A stretch of 64,000 nucleotides of DNA. Source: Caproicibacter sp046707225. GTDB taxonomy: Bacteria > Bacillota > Clostridia > Oscillospirales > Acutalibacteraceae. Made by a program: the position numbers and the translations under genes. Shown here one piece after another: positions 16,146 through 24,804 of this stretch; the first letter of the stretch is position 1; every line of letters begins with the position of its first letter. The stretch spans positions 62,001 to 126,000 of the forward strand of contig NZ_JBJKOP010000029.1 of assembly GCF_046707225.1 (NCBI RefSeq). The letters are read 5' to 3'. The notes under the pieces are model-generated. The model worked only from the letters and a program-made list of their open reading frames with translations. It did no database searches and was not told the origin of the DNA.

Positions 16146-17072
16146 TTGAGGATTGTTTTTATGGGAACCCCGGAATTTGCCGTTCCCTCTCTCTCGGCAC
16201 TGATCGGAGCAGGACATGAAATCGCGGCGGTCTTTACCCGGAAAGACAAACCGGTCGGCAGAAAACAGATTCTGCAGTCACCGCCTGTTAAGGTTCTGGC
16301 GGTTGAAAACGGAATAGAGGTGTTCCAGCCGGATACTCTTCGGGGAGAGGAAACGGAGAAGGCGATTGCCCGCCTCAGGCCGGATGTTATCGTCGTTGCG
16401 GCATACGGAAAGCTTCTGCCGAAAAGCATTTTGGAGCTTCCGCGCCTGGGCTGCGTGAATGTTCACGCTTCCCTGCTGCCGAAGTACCGCGGGGCGTCGC
16501 CGATTCAGCAGGCGGTCCTGGACGGAGAAACGGTGACCGGTGTTACAACGATGCAAATGGCGGAAGGGCTGGATACCGGCGATATTCTGATGAAGGACCG
16601 CACGGAAATCGGCCCGTATGAGACATCCGGCGAACTGACCGCGCGGCTTGCCGAAATTGGGGCCCGGCTGATTGTCCGCACGCTGGACGCTCTGGAAAAG
16701 GGCGGCATTACTCCCGTCGCGCAGAACGATCAGGAATCCAGCTATGCCGGGATGTTGAGTAAAGCGCTGTCGCCGGTTGACTGGAGCCGGACGGCGGACC
16801 GGATTCACAACCAGGTGCGGGGATTGTCTCCGTGGCCGGGCGCCAGTACGCTTTTTGAAGGAAAAAAGCTGAAGCTGCACAAAACCCGTGCGGCGGGGAA
16901 AAGCAGCGGCGTTCCCGGGCAGATTCTTCCGGGCGCGGAGCTGAAGGCCGTCTGCGGCGGCGGTACCGTGCTTGAGCTTTTGGAGGTTCAGCCGGAGGGC
17001 GGCAAAAGAATGAAAGGCTCGGATTTTCTGCGGGGACATCCCGCCGAAGGCGTGATTTTAGGAAACGGATAA
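16146..17072 (+). CDS. fmt: Methionyl-tRNA formyltransferase
   Basis: Formylates initiator Met-tRNA using 10-formyl-tetrahydrofolate. It shows MRIVFMGTPEFAVPSL at the N-terminus, the folate-site region VNVHASLLPKYRGASPIQQAV with its catalytic Asn-His pair, and GLDTGDIL. The C-terminal tRNA-binding domain begins near residue 205. I chose TTG 16146 because GGAGG at 16134-16138 has 7-base spacing and the protein then begins as homologues do; TTG 16140 is also in frame. It is coupled to def. Confidence 0.97.
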   Translation: MRIVFMGTPEFAVPSLSALIGAGHEIAAVFTRKDKPVGRKQILQSPPVKVLAVENGIEVFQPDTLRGEETEKAIARLRPDVIVVAAYGKLLPKSILELPRLGCVNVHASLLPKYRGASPIQQAVLDGETVTGVTTMQMAEGLDTGDILMKDRTEIGPYETSGELTARLAEIGARLIVRTLDALEKGGITPVAQNDQESSYAGMLSKALSPVDWSRTADRIHNQVRGLSPWPGASTLFEGKKLKLHKTRAAGKSSGVPGQILPGAELKAVCGGGTVLELLEVQPEGGKRMKGSDFLRGHPAEGVILGNG

Positions 17073-17086
17073 AGGAGGAAGCCGGA

Positions 17087-17794
17087 ATGTATGGTTTTTA
17101 TTATTTCAATTTTACATACTTCTGGATCATGGTGCCTGCGCTCATCGTCACCATGATCGCACAGTCGCGGGTGAATTCGACTTTCGCGAAGTATTCCCGC
17201 GTGCGCACGATGAATCAGATCACCGGCGAAGAGGCTGCGTCGCGCGTCGCGCGTTTCGGCGGAGTCAATCGGCTTTTCATCAAACGGGTCACGGGAAATC
17301 TTACCGACAATTTTGATCCGCGGAACGATACCATCAGTTTGTCGGAATCCGTCTATTCCTCCGTTTCCATTTCGGCGGTCGGGGTTGCGGCGCACGAAGC
17401 GGGCCACGCGATTCAAAACGCGGAAGGCTATTTCCCGAATAAAATCCGGGCGGCGCTGGTGCCTGTGACCAATTTCGGCTCCCATCTTTCCATGCCGCTG
17501 ATCATTATCGGGCTGATTCTGCCCGTTCAGTATGACTTCATCGTTTATGCCGGAATCATTTTGTACAGCCTTGTCGTTTTGTTTCAGCTTGTCACCCTGC
17601 CGGTCGAATTCAACGCGAGCTCGCGCGCGATTCGAGCGCTGAACGATGCCGGAATTCTTTACCCGGATGAGCTGGAGGGAGCAAAAAAGGTTTTGCGCGC
17701 GGCCGCAATGACTTATCTGGCGGCAAGTTTTACGGCGTTGCTTACGCTTCTCCGTTTTGTCCTGATCGCCGGCGACAGAAGGGGCCGCCGCTGA
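17087..17794 (+). CDS. Membrane zinc metallopeptidase, YugP family
   Basis: A 235-residue integral membrane protein with the zinc motif HEAGH at about residues 103-107. There is a membrane segment at the N-terminus and three more from about residue 125 to the end. The preceding segment with ITGEEAASRVARFGG and FDPRNDTISLSESVY is typical of the YugP (putative neutral zinc metallopeptidase) family. Its substrate is unknown. AAAGGAGG precedes the ATG. The final codon overlaps the rsmB start by one base. Confidence 0.92.
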   Translation: MYGFYYFNFTYFWIMVPALIVTMIAQSRVNSTFAKYSRVRTMNQITGEEAASRVARFGGVNRLFIKRVTGNLTDNFDPRNDTISLSESVYSSVSISAVGVAAHEAGHAIQNAEGYFPNKIRAALVPVTNFGSHLSMPLIIIGLILPVQYDFIVYAGIILYSLVVLFQLVTLPVEFNASSRAIRALNDAGILYPDELEGAKKVLRAAAMTYLAASFTALLTLLRFVLIAGDRRGRR

Positions 17795-19128
17795 TGACAA
17801 GTGCGCGTGAAGCGGCGCTGAAAGCTCTTCTCCGCGTCGACTCGGAAGGGGCTTACTCCAATCTGGCGTTGGATCATATTCTTTCCGGCCTGCGCTTGGA
17901 GCCGCGGGAAAGGTCCCTTACAACAACGATTTTTTACGGAGTACTGGAAAAAAGAATTACGCTGGACTATGTGATCAGCCGTTTTTCCAGCATCCCGCTG
18001 AAAAAAATCATGCCGGTTGCGCTCGAACTTCTCCGGATCGGCGTATATCAGATTTTATATCTGTCAAAGATTCCACCGTCGGCGGCGGTCAACGAATCCG
18101 TCAATCTGGCGAAAACCTGCGGGGCGAGGCGGGCGGCCGGCTTTGTCAACGCCGTCCTTCGGAACTTTCTCAGAAGCGGCGCAAAAATTCCCCCGTTTCC
18201 GCCGGAAACGGACTCTGTTCGGAAGCTCAGCGTGGAATACTCGTGTCCGGAATGGGTGATTTCGCTGTGGAGCCGGTCGTACGGAGATGAAACGGCACTG
18301 GGACTGTTGAAAGGGATGGCGCAGAAGCCTGAACTTTTCGCCCGGGTGAATAATACCCGCGTCGGGGAGGAACAATTAATCGAAAGGCTTCGGGAAGAGG
18401 GAACGGGCGCGGAAAGCCTCTCGTGGCCCGATCACGCGCTGCGTTTTCGAAAGGGTATCGACGTTGCGGAAAGCGGCTGCTACCGGGACGGGCTGTTCCA
18501 TATTCAGGACCTTTCCTCCCAGATTTTGTGTGCCCTGCTTGACCCTCAGCCGGGGGAAACGTTGGCGGACGTCTGTTCCGCGCCGGGCGGCAAGACCTTT
18601 ACCCTTGCGGAACGGATGGAGAACCGCGGTAAGATTTTTGCCTATGATAAATACCCGCAAAAAGTCAAGTTAGTCCGCGAGGGGGCGCATCGGCTGTACC
18701 TTTCCTGCGTCATGGCTTCGGTTCGGGACGCCGCGCATCCCGAGGAAAACCCGGAAAAGGCGGACCGGGTTCTGTGCGATGTTCCGTGCTCCGGTCTCGG
18801 CGTGATCAGGCGTAAACCGGAGATACGCTTTAAATCACCGGACCCTATTGACAGTTTGCCTGATTTGCAGTACCTTATTCTGTGTAAGTCTTCCGAACTT
18901 TTACAAAGCGGCGGAACGCTTTTCTACAGTACCTGTACGCTGAATCCAGCAGAAAACGGGCGGGTCGCCGACCGTTTTCTCTCTGAGCATCCGGAGTTTC
19001 TGCCAAAGGCAATTTCATTGCCGGAGCGTTTTCCGCGTGCTGTGGCGGAGCCGGAAAATCAGATGACGTTTCTGCCGCATGTTCACGGCACGGACGGATT
19101 TTTTGTTGCGGCGTTTCGCAAAAAATAG
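17794..19128 (+). CDS. rsmB: 16S rRNA (cytosine-967-C5)-methyltransferase
   Basis: A 444-residue SAM-dependent RNA methyltransferase. The N-terminal NusB-like RNA-binding domain (about 1-140) contains REAALKALLRVDSEGAYSNLAL. The Rossmann domain has the SAM motif DVCSAPGGKTFTLAERM and both family cysteines, in CDVPCSGLGVIRRKPEIR and in the catalytic motif YSTCTLNPAENG. It shares one base with yugP and is followed 9 bases later by rlmN, as in Bacillus subtilis (yloM-yloN). Confidence 0.96.
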   Translation: MTSAREAALKALLRVDSEGAYSNLALDHILSGLRLEPRERSLTTTIFYGVLEKRITLDYVISRFSSIPLKKIMPVALELLRIGVYQILYLSKIPPSAAVNESVNLAKTCGARRAAGFVNAVLRNFLRSGAKIPPFPPETDSVRKLSVEYSCPEWVISLWSRSYGDETALGLLKGMAQKPELFARVNNTRVGEEQLIERLREEGTGAESLSWPDHALRFRKGIDVAESGCYRDGLFHIQDLSSQILCALLDPQPGETLADVCSAPGGKTFTLAERMENRGKIFAYDKYPQKVKLVREGAHRLYLSCVMASVRDAAHPEENPEKADRVLCDVPCSGLGVIRRKPEIRFKSPDPIDSLPDLQYLILCKSSELLQSGGTLFYSTCTLNPAENGRVADRFLSEHPEFLPKAISLPERFPRAVAEPENQMTFLPHVHGTDGFFVAAFRKK

Positions 19129-19137
19129 GAGGATATT

Positions 19138-20187
19138 TTGAATCGTACGGACCTGAAATCGATGACGCTGGATGAAATGAAAACGGCTTTTGCCGGCCAG
19201 CCCTCTTTTCGCGCGTTACAGATTTACAACTGGCTTCACAAGGGCGTTTCCGATTTCGAGGAAATGACGAATCTGCCTAAAAAACTCCGCGACCAACTGG
19301 CGGCCGAGTATTACATAGCCGCCGCCCGGATCGAGCGAAAATACTGCTCTGAACTGGACGATACGGTGAAGTACCTGTTTCGCTTAAACGATGGAGAAAT
19401 GGTGGAAGGCGTACTCATGAGCTACCACCACGGCCGTACCGTCTGTATTTCCACTCAGGTCGGCTGTAAAATGAATTGCGCGTTCTGCGCCACCGGAAAA
19501 AGCGGCTTTTCCCGCAACCTGACGGCCTCTGAAATCCTTTCGCAGGTCCAGACCGCACAGATGGACGCGGGGGAGAGAATTTCCAATATCGTTTTGATGG
19601 GCATGGGCGAGCCCCTGGATAATTACGAAGCGGTGCTCCGCTTTTTAGATCTTGTTTCCTCAAAAGAGGGAATGAATATAGGGATGCGTCATATCTCTCT
19701 GTCCACCTGCGGAATCGTGGACAAAATTTATGATTTAGCAGAAAAGAAATACCAGCTGACGCTTTCGGTTTCTCTGCACGCGCCGAACGATCAGATCCGT
19801 TCCCGCATCATGCCGGTCAACAACCGGTGGAATCTGAACGAGCTTCTCCGCGCATGCCGAACCTATATCGAATTGACAGGGCGCCGTATTTCTTTTGAAT
19901 ATGCCATGATAGAAGGAGTCAACGACAGTCCGGAGAACGCCGAAGAGCTTGCCCGCAGGCTGCGCGGAGTTCTCTGCCATGTCAATCTGATTCCGGTGAA
20001 CCATGTGGGAGGCTCTGTGTTTCATAAAAGTTCGTCGGAGCGGCTGCGTGCTTTCGAATCGACTTTGCTGAATCATGGAATTACCGCGACGGTGCGCAGA
20101 ACGCTGGGGGCTGATATTCAGGCCTCCTGCGGGCAGCTGAAGCGCAGATTCAAAGAGGAGGTGGCCAATGTTGAGGATTTTCAGTAA
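19138..20187 (+). CDS. rlmN: Dual-specificity RNA methyltransferase RlmN
   Basis: A radical SAM enzyme that makes 2-methyladenosine in 23S rRNA (A2503) and in some tRNAs. The iron-sulfur motif CKMNCAFC (Cx3Cx2C) sits near residue 110. The C-terminal cysteine in GADIQASCGQLK is the other methylation cysteine. At 349 residues it has family length. The start is TTG 19138 after AGGAGG at 19127-19132. Its last 20 bases overlap the next gene, whose ribosome binding site lies inside the rlmN coding region. Confidence 0.97.
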   Translation: MNRTDLKSMTLDEMKTAFAGQPSFRALQIYNWLHKGVSDFEEMTNLPKKLRDQLAAEYYIAAARIERKYCSELDDTVKYLFRLNDGEMVEGVLMSYHHGRTVCISTQVGCKMNCAFCATGKSGFSRNLTASEILSQVQTAQMDAGERISNIVLMGMGEPLDNYEAVLRFLDLVSSKEGMNIGMRHISLSTCGIVDKIYDLAEKKYQLTLSVSLHAPNDQIRSRIMPVNNRWNLNELLRACRTYIELTGRRISFEYAMIEGVNDSPENAEELARRLRGVLCHVNLIPVNHVGGSVFHKSSSERLRAFESTLLNHGITATVRRTLGADIQASCGQLKRRFKEEVANVEDFQ

Positions 20188-20899
20188 AAGTGATATTGGC
20201 CTTGTCAGAAAATCAAACGAGGATGCCTGCAAAAGCGGTATTCTTCCCGACGGGGCGGCATGGGCTGTCGTCTGCGACGGCATGGGCGGAGCGAACGGCG
20301 GCGACGTTGCCAGCGGGATTGCCGTTGACCGCATTTCCGAACAGATTTTGACCGGATATTCCGCTGAGATCGGTGAAGAGGAGATCCAAAATCTGATCTC
20401 GGAAGCGGTCCTGAACGCAAACGACGCGGTTCATGACCGCGCAGGCGCCGATGAAGCCCTGAGCGGAATGGGGACCACGGTTGTGGTCGCGGTGGTGTCC
20501 CGCGGCGTGGCCCGTATCGCGCATGCCGGCGACAGCCGCGCCTATCTGATAACCCGGGACGGAATCCGGCAGCTGACCACCGACCATTCCATGGTTCAGG
20601 AGCTGGTGGATAAAGGAGACTTGACCGTTCAGGAAGCGAAAAAGCATCCGCAGAAGAACGTCATCACCCGGGCGCTCGGAGTCGATTCCTTTCTTCAGGC
20701 TGATTACTGCAAGGTTCCGTTCCCGGAAGGCAGCCGCCTTTTAATCTGTACGGACGGCCTTACAAACTATGTTGATGAGGAGCAGATTTTTCGCCTTGCT
20801 CAGGAAATGGACGCGGATGATTTGACCGGACGGCTTGTTGCCCAGGCGAAGCAGGCTGGGGGAAGCGACAATATTACTGTGACCGTCGTAGAAAACTGA
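20168..20899 (+). CDS. PP2C-type Ser/Thr phosphatase (Stp/PrpC)
   Basis: A 243-residue manganese- or magnesium-dependent phosphatase that reverses the partner kinase PrkC. Metal-binding aspartates are in the PP2C motifs SNEDA, VCDGMGGANGG, HAGDSRAY and CTDGLTNYV, with the terminal GGSDNITV. AAGAGGAGG overlaps the end of rlmN and supports ATG 20168. The kinase gene follows after 20 bases, as in the prpC-prkC pair of Bacillus subtilis. Confidence 0.96.
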   Translation: MLRIFSKSDIGLVRKSNEDACKSGILPDGAAWAVVCDGMGGANGGDVASGIAVDRISEQILTGYSAEIGEEEIQNLISEAVLNANDAVHDRAGADEALSGMGTTVVVAVVSRGVARIAHAGDSRAYLITRDGIRQLTTDHSMVQELVDKGDLTVQEAKKHPQKNVITRALGVDSFLQADYCKVPFPEGSRLLICTDGLTNYVDEEQIFRLAQEMDADDLTGRLVAQAKQAGGSDNITVTVVEN

Positions 20900-20919
20900 G
20901 CCGCTAAGGAGTTGATTGC

Positions 20920-22947
20920 ATGGATAAATACACCGGCAAACGGCTTGACGGCCGCTACGAGATACATGAACTGGTCGGGGTCGGAGGTATGGCGGTCGTT
21001 TACCGCGCTTACGATACGATTGACGACCGTACCGTGGCCGTCAAAATTTTGAAAGACGAGTTTTTAGGCAACGAAGAGTTTATCCGGCGCTTTAAAAATG
21101 AGTCCAAGGCGATTGCCGTTCTTTCCCATCCCAACATCGTAAAAGTATTCGATGTCAGCTTCGGGGACAGAATTCAATACATTGTCGAGGAGTATATCGA
21201 CGGAATCACGCTCAAGGAATATTTGGACCAGCAGAAACGGATCAAATGGAAAGAAGCGATCCATTTCTCCGTTCAGATTCTGCGCGCGCTCCAGCACGCT
21301 CACGAAAAAGGAATCGTTCACCGGGATATCAAGCCGCAGAATATCATGCTGCTTCAGGACGGAACCATTAAGGTGACGGATTTCGGAATCGCCCGCTTTT
21401 CCAGAAGCGAGACCCGCACCATGACGGACAAGGCGATCGGTTCGGTTCACTATATCGCGCCCGAACAGGCGCGGGGCGACAGGACGGACGAAAAAACAGA
21501 TATTTACTCCGTCGGCGTCATGTTATATGAAATGCTGACGGGTCAGCTTCCGTTTGAAGCGGACAGCGCCGTTTCCGTAGCCATCATGCAGCTGCAGACC
21601 GACCCGAAGCCGCTGCGCGAGCTGAATCCCTCCATTCCGGAAGGCTTGGAGGAGATCACGCTGAAGGCGATGCAGAAGAGTCCGGAGCGCCGGTATCAGT
21701 CCGCCGCCGAAATGCTGCGTGACATCGAAATATTTAAAAGAAATCCGAGCACGAAATTTCAGTATAAATATTTTATTGATGAAAAACCGACGAAATATAT
21801 CGATGCGATCAACTCGGTCAGAAACAACGATCAGCCCAATTACAACGACAACTATGATTATGAGGAAGAACCCGAGGAAGAGCCGGTCAGAAAGAAAAAG
21901 CCGGTTGCCATTCTGATCGTTGCCGGAATCGCGGCGGCGTTCCTGATTGTGACCATCAGCTTCGGGGTGGCGGCATTGGTTCACAGCCTCAACTCCGGGC
22001 CGAAGGATGTTACAATGCCCGATTATGTCAGCAAAAATATCGACGATGTGAAAAACGAAATCAACAGCGACCCCACTTACAGCTTTACGATTAAAGAAGA
22101 GCCAAAGAGCGACCCAACGGCGGAAAAGGGCACGATTTTAGACCAGAGCCCGAAAGCCGGTACGACGGTGAAGGAAAACACCACCATTACCCTGACGGTG
22201 AGCAGCGGGGGCGCGACGATTACTCTCGACGATTATTCGGGCAGTTCTCAGGCGGATGTGGAAGCCGCGCTGAAAAAGCTGAATCTGGATTATAAAATTT
22301 TGCCGATTGCCAGCGATACGGTAGACAAGGGAATCGTCGTCAGAACCGAGCCGTCGGCGAAAACCGAGGTAACGGCCGGTACGGATGTGATTAATGTTTA
22401 CGTCAGCTCCGGAAAGGATATCCAGAAAATTCCCGTGCCGAACGTAGCCGGGCAAACGGTTGACGACGCGAGAAAAATGATAACGGACGCGGGGCTTACG
22501 GTCGGAACTACGAAAGAGCAGGCAAGCGACCAGGCGAAAGGAACCGTGATTGAAACCGATCCTCTCAACGGCGTAAAAGTTGACCAGGGCACCACGGTCA
22601 ATCTCATTGTCAGTTCCGGGCCGGCGCAGAAAAAAGTTACCGTCTATGTCCAGCTTCCAAAGAATGTATCGCACGATATCGTGCTGAGGGCTTATCTTGG
22701 CAGCGACCTGAATGTTACCAAAACGGTCAATCCGTCTTATAATGACGTGTGTCAGCTTGACTTTACCGGAACCGACGGGCTGCAGACCCTTACCATTACG
22801 CTGGATGGAAGCAAGTACAACATTTATTCCCTGAATTTTGACACGGGGGAAGGCAAGCTCCAGTGGTCTACCGCTTATGTGGAGCCGACCGGCAGTTCCT
22901 CCTCCAGCGAGATCCCGTCCGGCGGGTCCGTCTCGCCGAGTGATTGA
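20920..22947 (+). CDS. prkC: PASTA-domain Ser/Thr protein kinase PrkC
   Basis: A 675-residue membrane kinase that senses cell-wall fragments. The cytoplasmic Hanks-type kinase domain (about 10-270) has the glycine loop GVGGMAVVY, catalytic HRDIKPQN and DFGIARF. A charged juxtamembrane linker leads to one membrane segment (about 328-352). Outside are three PASTA repeats (about 360-430, 430-500 and 500-567), then an extra domain of about 85 residues without PASTA pattern and a Ser/Gly-rich tail. In Bacillus PrkC triggers spore germination on muropeptides, which fits this spore former. Confidence 0.96.
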   Translation: MDKYTGKRLDGRYEIHELVGVGGMAVVYRAYDTIDDRTVAVKILKDEFLGNEEFIRRFKNESKAIAVLSHPNIVKVFDVSFGDRIQYIVEEYIDGITLKEYLDQQKRIKWKEAIHFSVQILRALQHAHEKGIVHRDIKPQNIMLLQDGTIKVTDFGIARFSRSETRTMTDKAIGSVHYIAPEQARGDRTDEKTDIYSVGVMLYEMLTGQLPFEADSAVSVAIMQLQTDPKPLRELNPSIPEGLEEITLKAMQKSPERRYQSAAEMLRDIEIFKRNPSTKFQYKYFIDEKPTKYIDAINSVRNNDQPNYNDNYDYEEEPEEEPVRKKKPVAILIVAGIAAAFLIVTISFGVAALVHSLNSGPKDVTMPDYVSKNIDDVKNEINSDPTYSFTIKEEPKSDPTAEKGTILDQSPKAGTTVKENTTITLTVSSGGATITLDDYSGSSQADVEAALKKLNLDYKILPIASDTVDKGIVVRTEPSAKTEVTAGTDVINVYVSSGKDIQKIPVPNVAGQTVDDARKMITDAGLTVGTTKEQASDQAKGTVIETDPLNGVKVDQGTTVNLIVSSGPAQKKVTVYVQLPKNVSHDIVLRAYLGSDLNVTKTVNPSYNDVCQLDFTGTDGLQTLTITLDGSKYNIYSLNFDTGEGKLQWSTAYVEPTGSSSSSEIPSGGSVSPSD

Positions 22948-22948
22948 A

Positions 22949-23833
22949 ATGATGATTCAGGGATTGATATTACAGGGAATCGGGGGCTTCTATTCGGTGG
23001 AGACCGCCGACCGGATTTACGAGTGCAGGGCAAGGGGAATTTTCCGTAAAAACGGTATTACGCCGCTTGCCGGCGATTATGTGACCGTTTCCGCAGAACC
23101 GGACGGAACCGGCGCTGTTGAAGAAATTCAGCCGCGCCGGAATTTTCTGCTTCGCCCGCCAATTGCGAATCTGGATCAGCTGGTGATTGTCGTATCGGCC
23201 TGCGACCCCTCGCCGAACCTTCTGAATACGGACCGTGAGATTGCCGCGGCTGTGGACAAGGGAATTGAACCCGTGCTTGTCTTTTCCAAAACGGACCTGA
23301 TGCCGGTGGAACCGCTTGAGAAAATCTATTCCGATGCCGGCTTCCGCTCTTTCAGCGTTTCCTGCGAAACGGGAGAGGGTGTGGAGGAAGTGGAGCGGAT
23401 TCTGTCTGGAAAAACGACGGCTTTTACCGGGAATTCCGGCGTTGGAAAATCCACGCTTTTAAACAGTATGTTTCATGACCTGAACCTTCAAACGGGCGAA
23501 ATCAGCCGTAAACTGGGCCGCGGCCGCCATACAACCCGCAAGGTTCAGCTTCTGAAGCTGAAGGACGGCGGCTATGTTGCGGATACGCCGGGGTTTTCTT
23601 CCATTACGCTTGAAAAGAGCGACCGCATCTCAAAGGAAAGTCTGCCGTTTTGTTTCCCGGAATTCGCCCCGTACCTAAATCAGTGCCGGTTTTCCTCCTG
23701 CTCGCATACCTGCGAAAAGGGCTGCGCCGTGCTGCAGGCGGCCAGGGATGGAAAAATCAGCAAAACAAGACACGAAAGCTATGTGGCAATGTATCAGGAA
23801 ATGGATGGGATTAGGGAATGGGAGAAAAAGTAA
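22949..23833 (+). CDS. rsgA: Ribosome small-subunit GTPase RsgA
   Basis: A circularly permuted GTPase that checks late 30S maturation. An OB-fold domain (about 1-65) precedes the GTPase core, with the G4-like FSKTDL before G1 GNSGVGKSTLLN and then DTPGF. The zinc-binding C-terminus is CRFSSCSHTCEKGCAVLQA. The start is one of two adjacent ATGs at 22949 and 22952, right after the prkC stop, so translation is probably coupled. In Bacillus subtilis rpe lies between rsgA and thiN; here the two overlap by 16 bases. Confidence 0.96.
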   Translation: MMIQGLILQGIGGFYSVETADRIYECRARGIFRKNGITPLAGDYVTVSAEPDGTGAVEEIQPRRNFLLRPPIANLDQLVIVVSACDPSPNLLNTDREIAAAVDKGIEPVLVFSKTDLMPVEPLEKIYSDAGFRSFSVSCETGEGVEEVERILSGKTTAFTGNSGVGKSTLLNSMFHDLNLQTGEISRKLGRGRHTTRKVQLLKLKDGGYVADTPGFSSITLEKSDRISKESLPFCFPEFAPYLNQCRFSSCSHTCEKGCAVLQAARDGKISKTRHESYVAMYQEMDGIREWEKK

Positions 23834-24453
23834 TTTGTATGGTGATCGGGTCGGTTCCGATTGACAGCGCGAAAAATTTTGGGGAATATAAGCCGGAGGA
23901 CTGCTTTGTCATCTGTGCCGACGGCGGCCTGGAAAACGCCAACCGGTTTCAGATCCGCCCGGATCTTCTGATCGGCGATTTCGACTCCTACCGGGGCGAA
24001 TTGCCGGGCCAGGTGGAAACCATCCGGCTGGCGGTTGAAAAGGATGAGACGGACACGCTTGCGGCGGTAAAGGAAGGCATACGGCGAGGATTCCGTCAAT
24101 TTGCGCTGTTCGGCGTACTGGGCGGCAAACGTTTCGACCACTCCTATGCGAATCTCTGCGTTCTTCAGTATCTGAGCCGCCAGGGATGCAAATCTGTTCT
24201 TGTCGGTGAATTCTGCAGAGTGTTTTTAATCTGCGGCGGGCGGCTGACTCTGAACGGAATGAGGGGAGCGACCGTTTCCGTGTTCCCGTTCGGGTGCCCG
24301 GCATGCCGCGTCAGTTATATCGGAATGAAATATCCGCTGACCAAATCGGTTCTTCATTCCGACGATCCTCTCGGGGTCAGCAACCGCATTGAGGCGGAGG
24401 AGGCCCGCGTCAGCGTCCACGACGGTGACGCGTTGATCCTGGTCCAATCTTAA
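23818..24453 (+). CDS. thiN: Thiamine diphosphokinase
   Basis: Converts thiamine to thiamine diphosphate using ATP. The 211-residue protein shows ADGGLENANRF, PDLLIGDFDS (metal-binding aspartates), KDETDT and the GGKRFDHSYANL segment, all family hallmarks. A C-terminal beta-sandwich forms the thiamine site. The ATG at 23818 lies inside the end of rsgA. No TPP riboswitch is visible upstream. The order rsgA-thiN-spoVM is conserved with Bacillus subtilis apart from the missing rpe. Confidence 0.94.
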   Translation: MGEKVICMVIGSVPIDSAKNFGEYKPEDCFVICADGGLENANRFQIRPDLLIGDFDSYRGELPGQVETIRLAVEKDETDTLAAVKEGIRRGFRQFALFGVLGGKRFDHSYANLCVLQYLSRQGCKSVLVGEFCRVFLICGGRLTLNGMRGATVSVFPFGCPACRVSYIGMKYPLTKSVLHSDDPLGVSNRIEAEEARVSVHDGDALILVQS

Positions 24454-24520
24454 ATTCTGTTTTGCACACATTTTACCCTGCCGGTATATACTGTTAATAG
24501 AATTTAAAACTGCGGCAGGG
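24450..24520 (+). other. Two interleaved inverted repeats after thiN (possible pseudoknot)
   Basis: Stem 1 pairs TTAAATTCT (24450-24458) with AGAATTTAA (24499-24507). Stem 2 pairs CCCTGCCG (24476-24483) with CGGCAGGG (24513-24520). The two are interleaved, the order expected of an H-type pseudoknot, and the second arm ends 10 bases before the small ORF at 24531. This could be a leader structure, but a promoter in the same stretch (TATATACT near 24485) would remove part of it from the transcript. Confidence 0.4.
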
Positions 24521-24530
24521 CGGTGATCGT

Positions 24531-24692
24531 ATGGGAGGCAGGCATAAATGTGATGTGAAATGCTGGGCGCATTATATTGTGGCGTTTGGCTTTGGACTGC
24601 TGCTGTCCTGCTTTTGCCCCATTGGGCTGATCATGTTTTTTGCATCTATTATCATCATTGCGCTGGGCATCGCACTATTCAAGGGGTGCTGA
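24531..24692 (+). CDS. Small membrane protein, unknown, upstream of spoVM
   Basis: A 53-codon ORF not assigned to any family I know. It begins MGGRHKCDVKCWAHYIV, continues with a hydrophobic hairpin-like stretch containing SCFCPIGLIMFF, and ends ALFKGC. It has five cysteines and two short hydrophobic helices spanning about residues 15-50. A weak Shine-Dalgarno (GGGCGGTGAT) precedes it. It lies 77 bases after thiN and 25 before spoVM, so it is probably cotranscribed with spoVM and may act in sporulation (inference from position only). Confidence 0.6.
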   Translation: MGGRHKCDVKCWAHYIVAFGFGLLLSCFCPIGLIMFFASIIIIALGIALFKGC

Positions 24693-24717
24693 ACATAATT
24701 CCGGGAGGGATACAACC

Positions 24718-24798
24718 ATGAAGGTAGTTGTTGTACACAGTTCGAAATTCTGGAGTTTTTGGCTTCGCAGGATGTTTAACATTAAAAAGGAACAATAA
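24718..24798 (+). CDS. spoVM: Stage V sporulation protein SpoVM
   Basis: A 26-residue amphipathic peptide with the size and layout of Bacillus subtilis SpoVM: MKVVVV at the start, a hydrophobic/aromatic centre (KFWSFWLRRMF) and the charged end NIKKEQ. In Bacillus SpoVM recognises the convex forespore membrane and anchors SpoIVA there. GGGAGG at 24703-24708 gives 9-base spacing to the ATG. The position after thiN matches Bacillus subtilis, and SpoIVA is encoded 1.7 kb downstream. The helix-breaking proline known from Bacillus SpoVM (Pro-9) is replaced by Ser here. Confidence 0.88.
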   Translation: MKVVVVHSSKFWSFWLRRMFNIKKEQ

Positions 24799-24804
24799 AT
24801 TTCA

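Noticed and set aside
24454..24530. TPP riboswitch linked to thiN
   Set aside because: The region is downstream of thiN and lacks the conserved TPP (THI) box sequences; upstream of thiN there is coding sequence.
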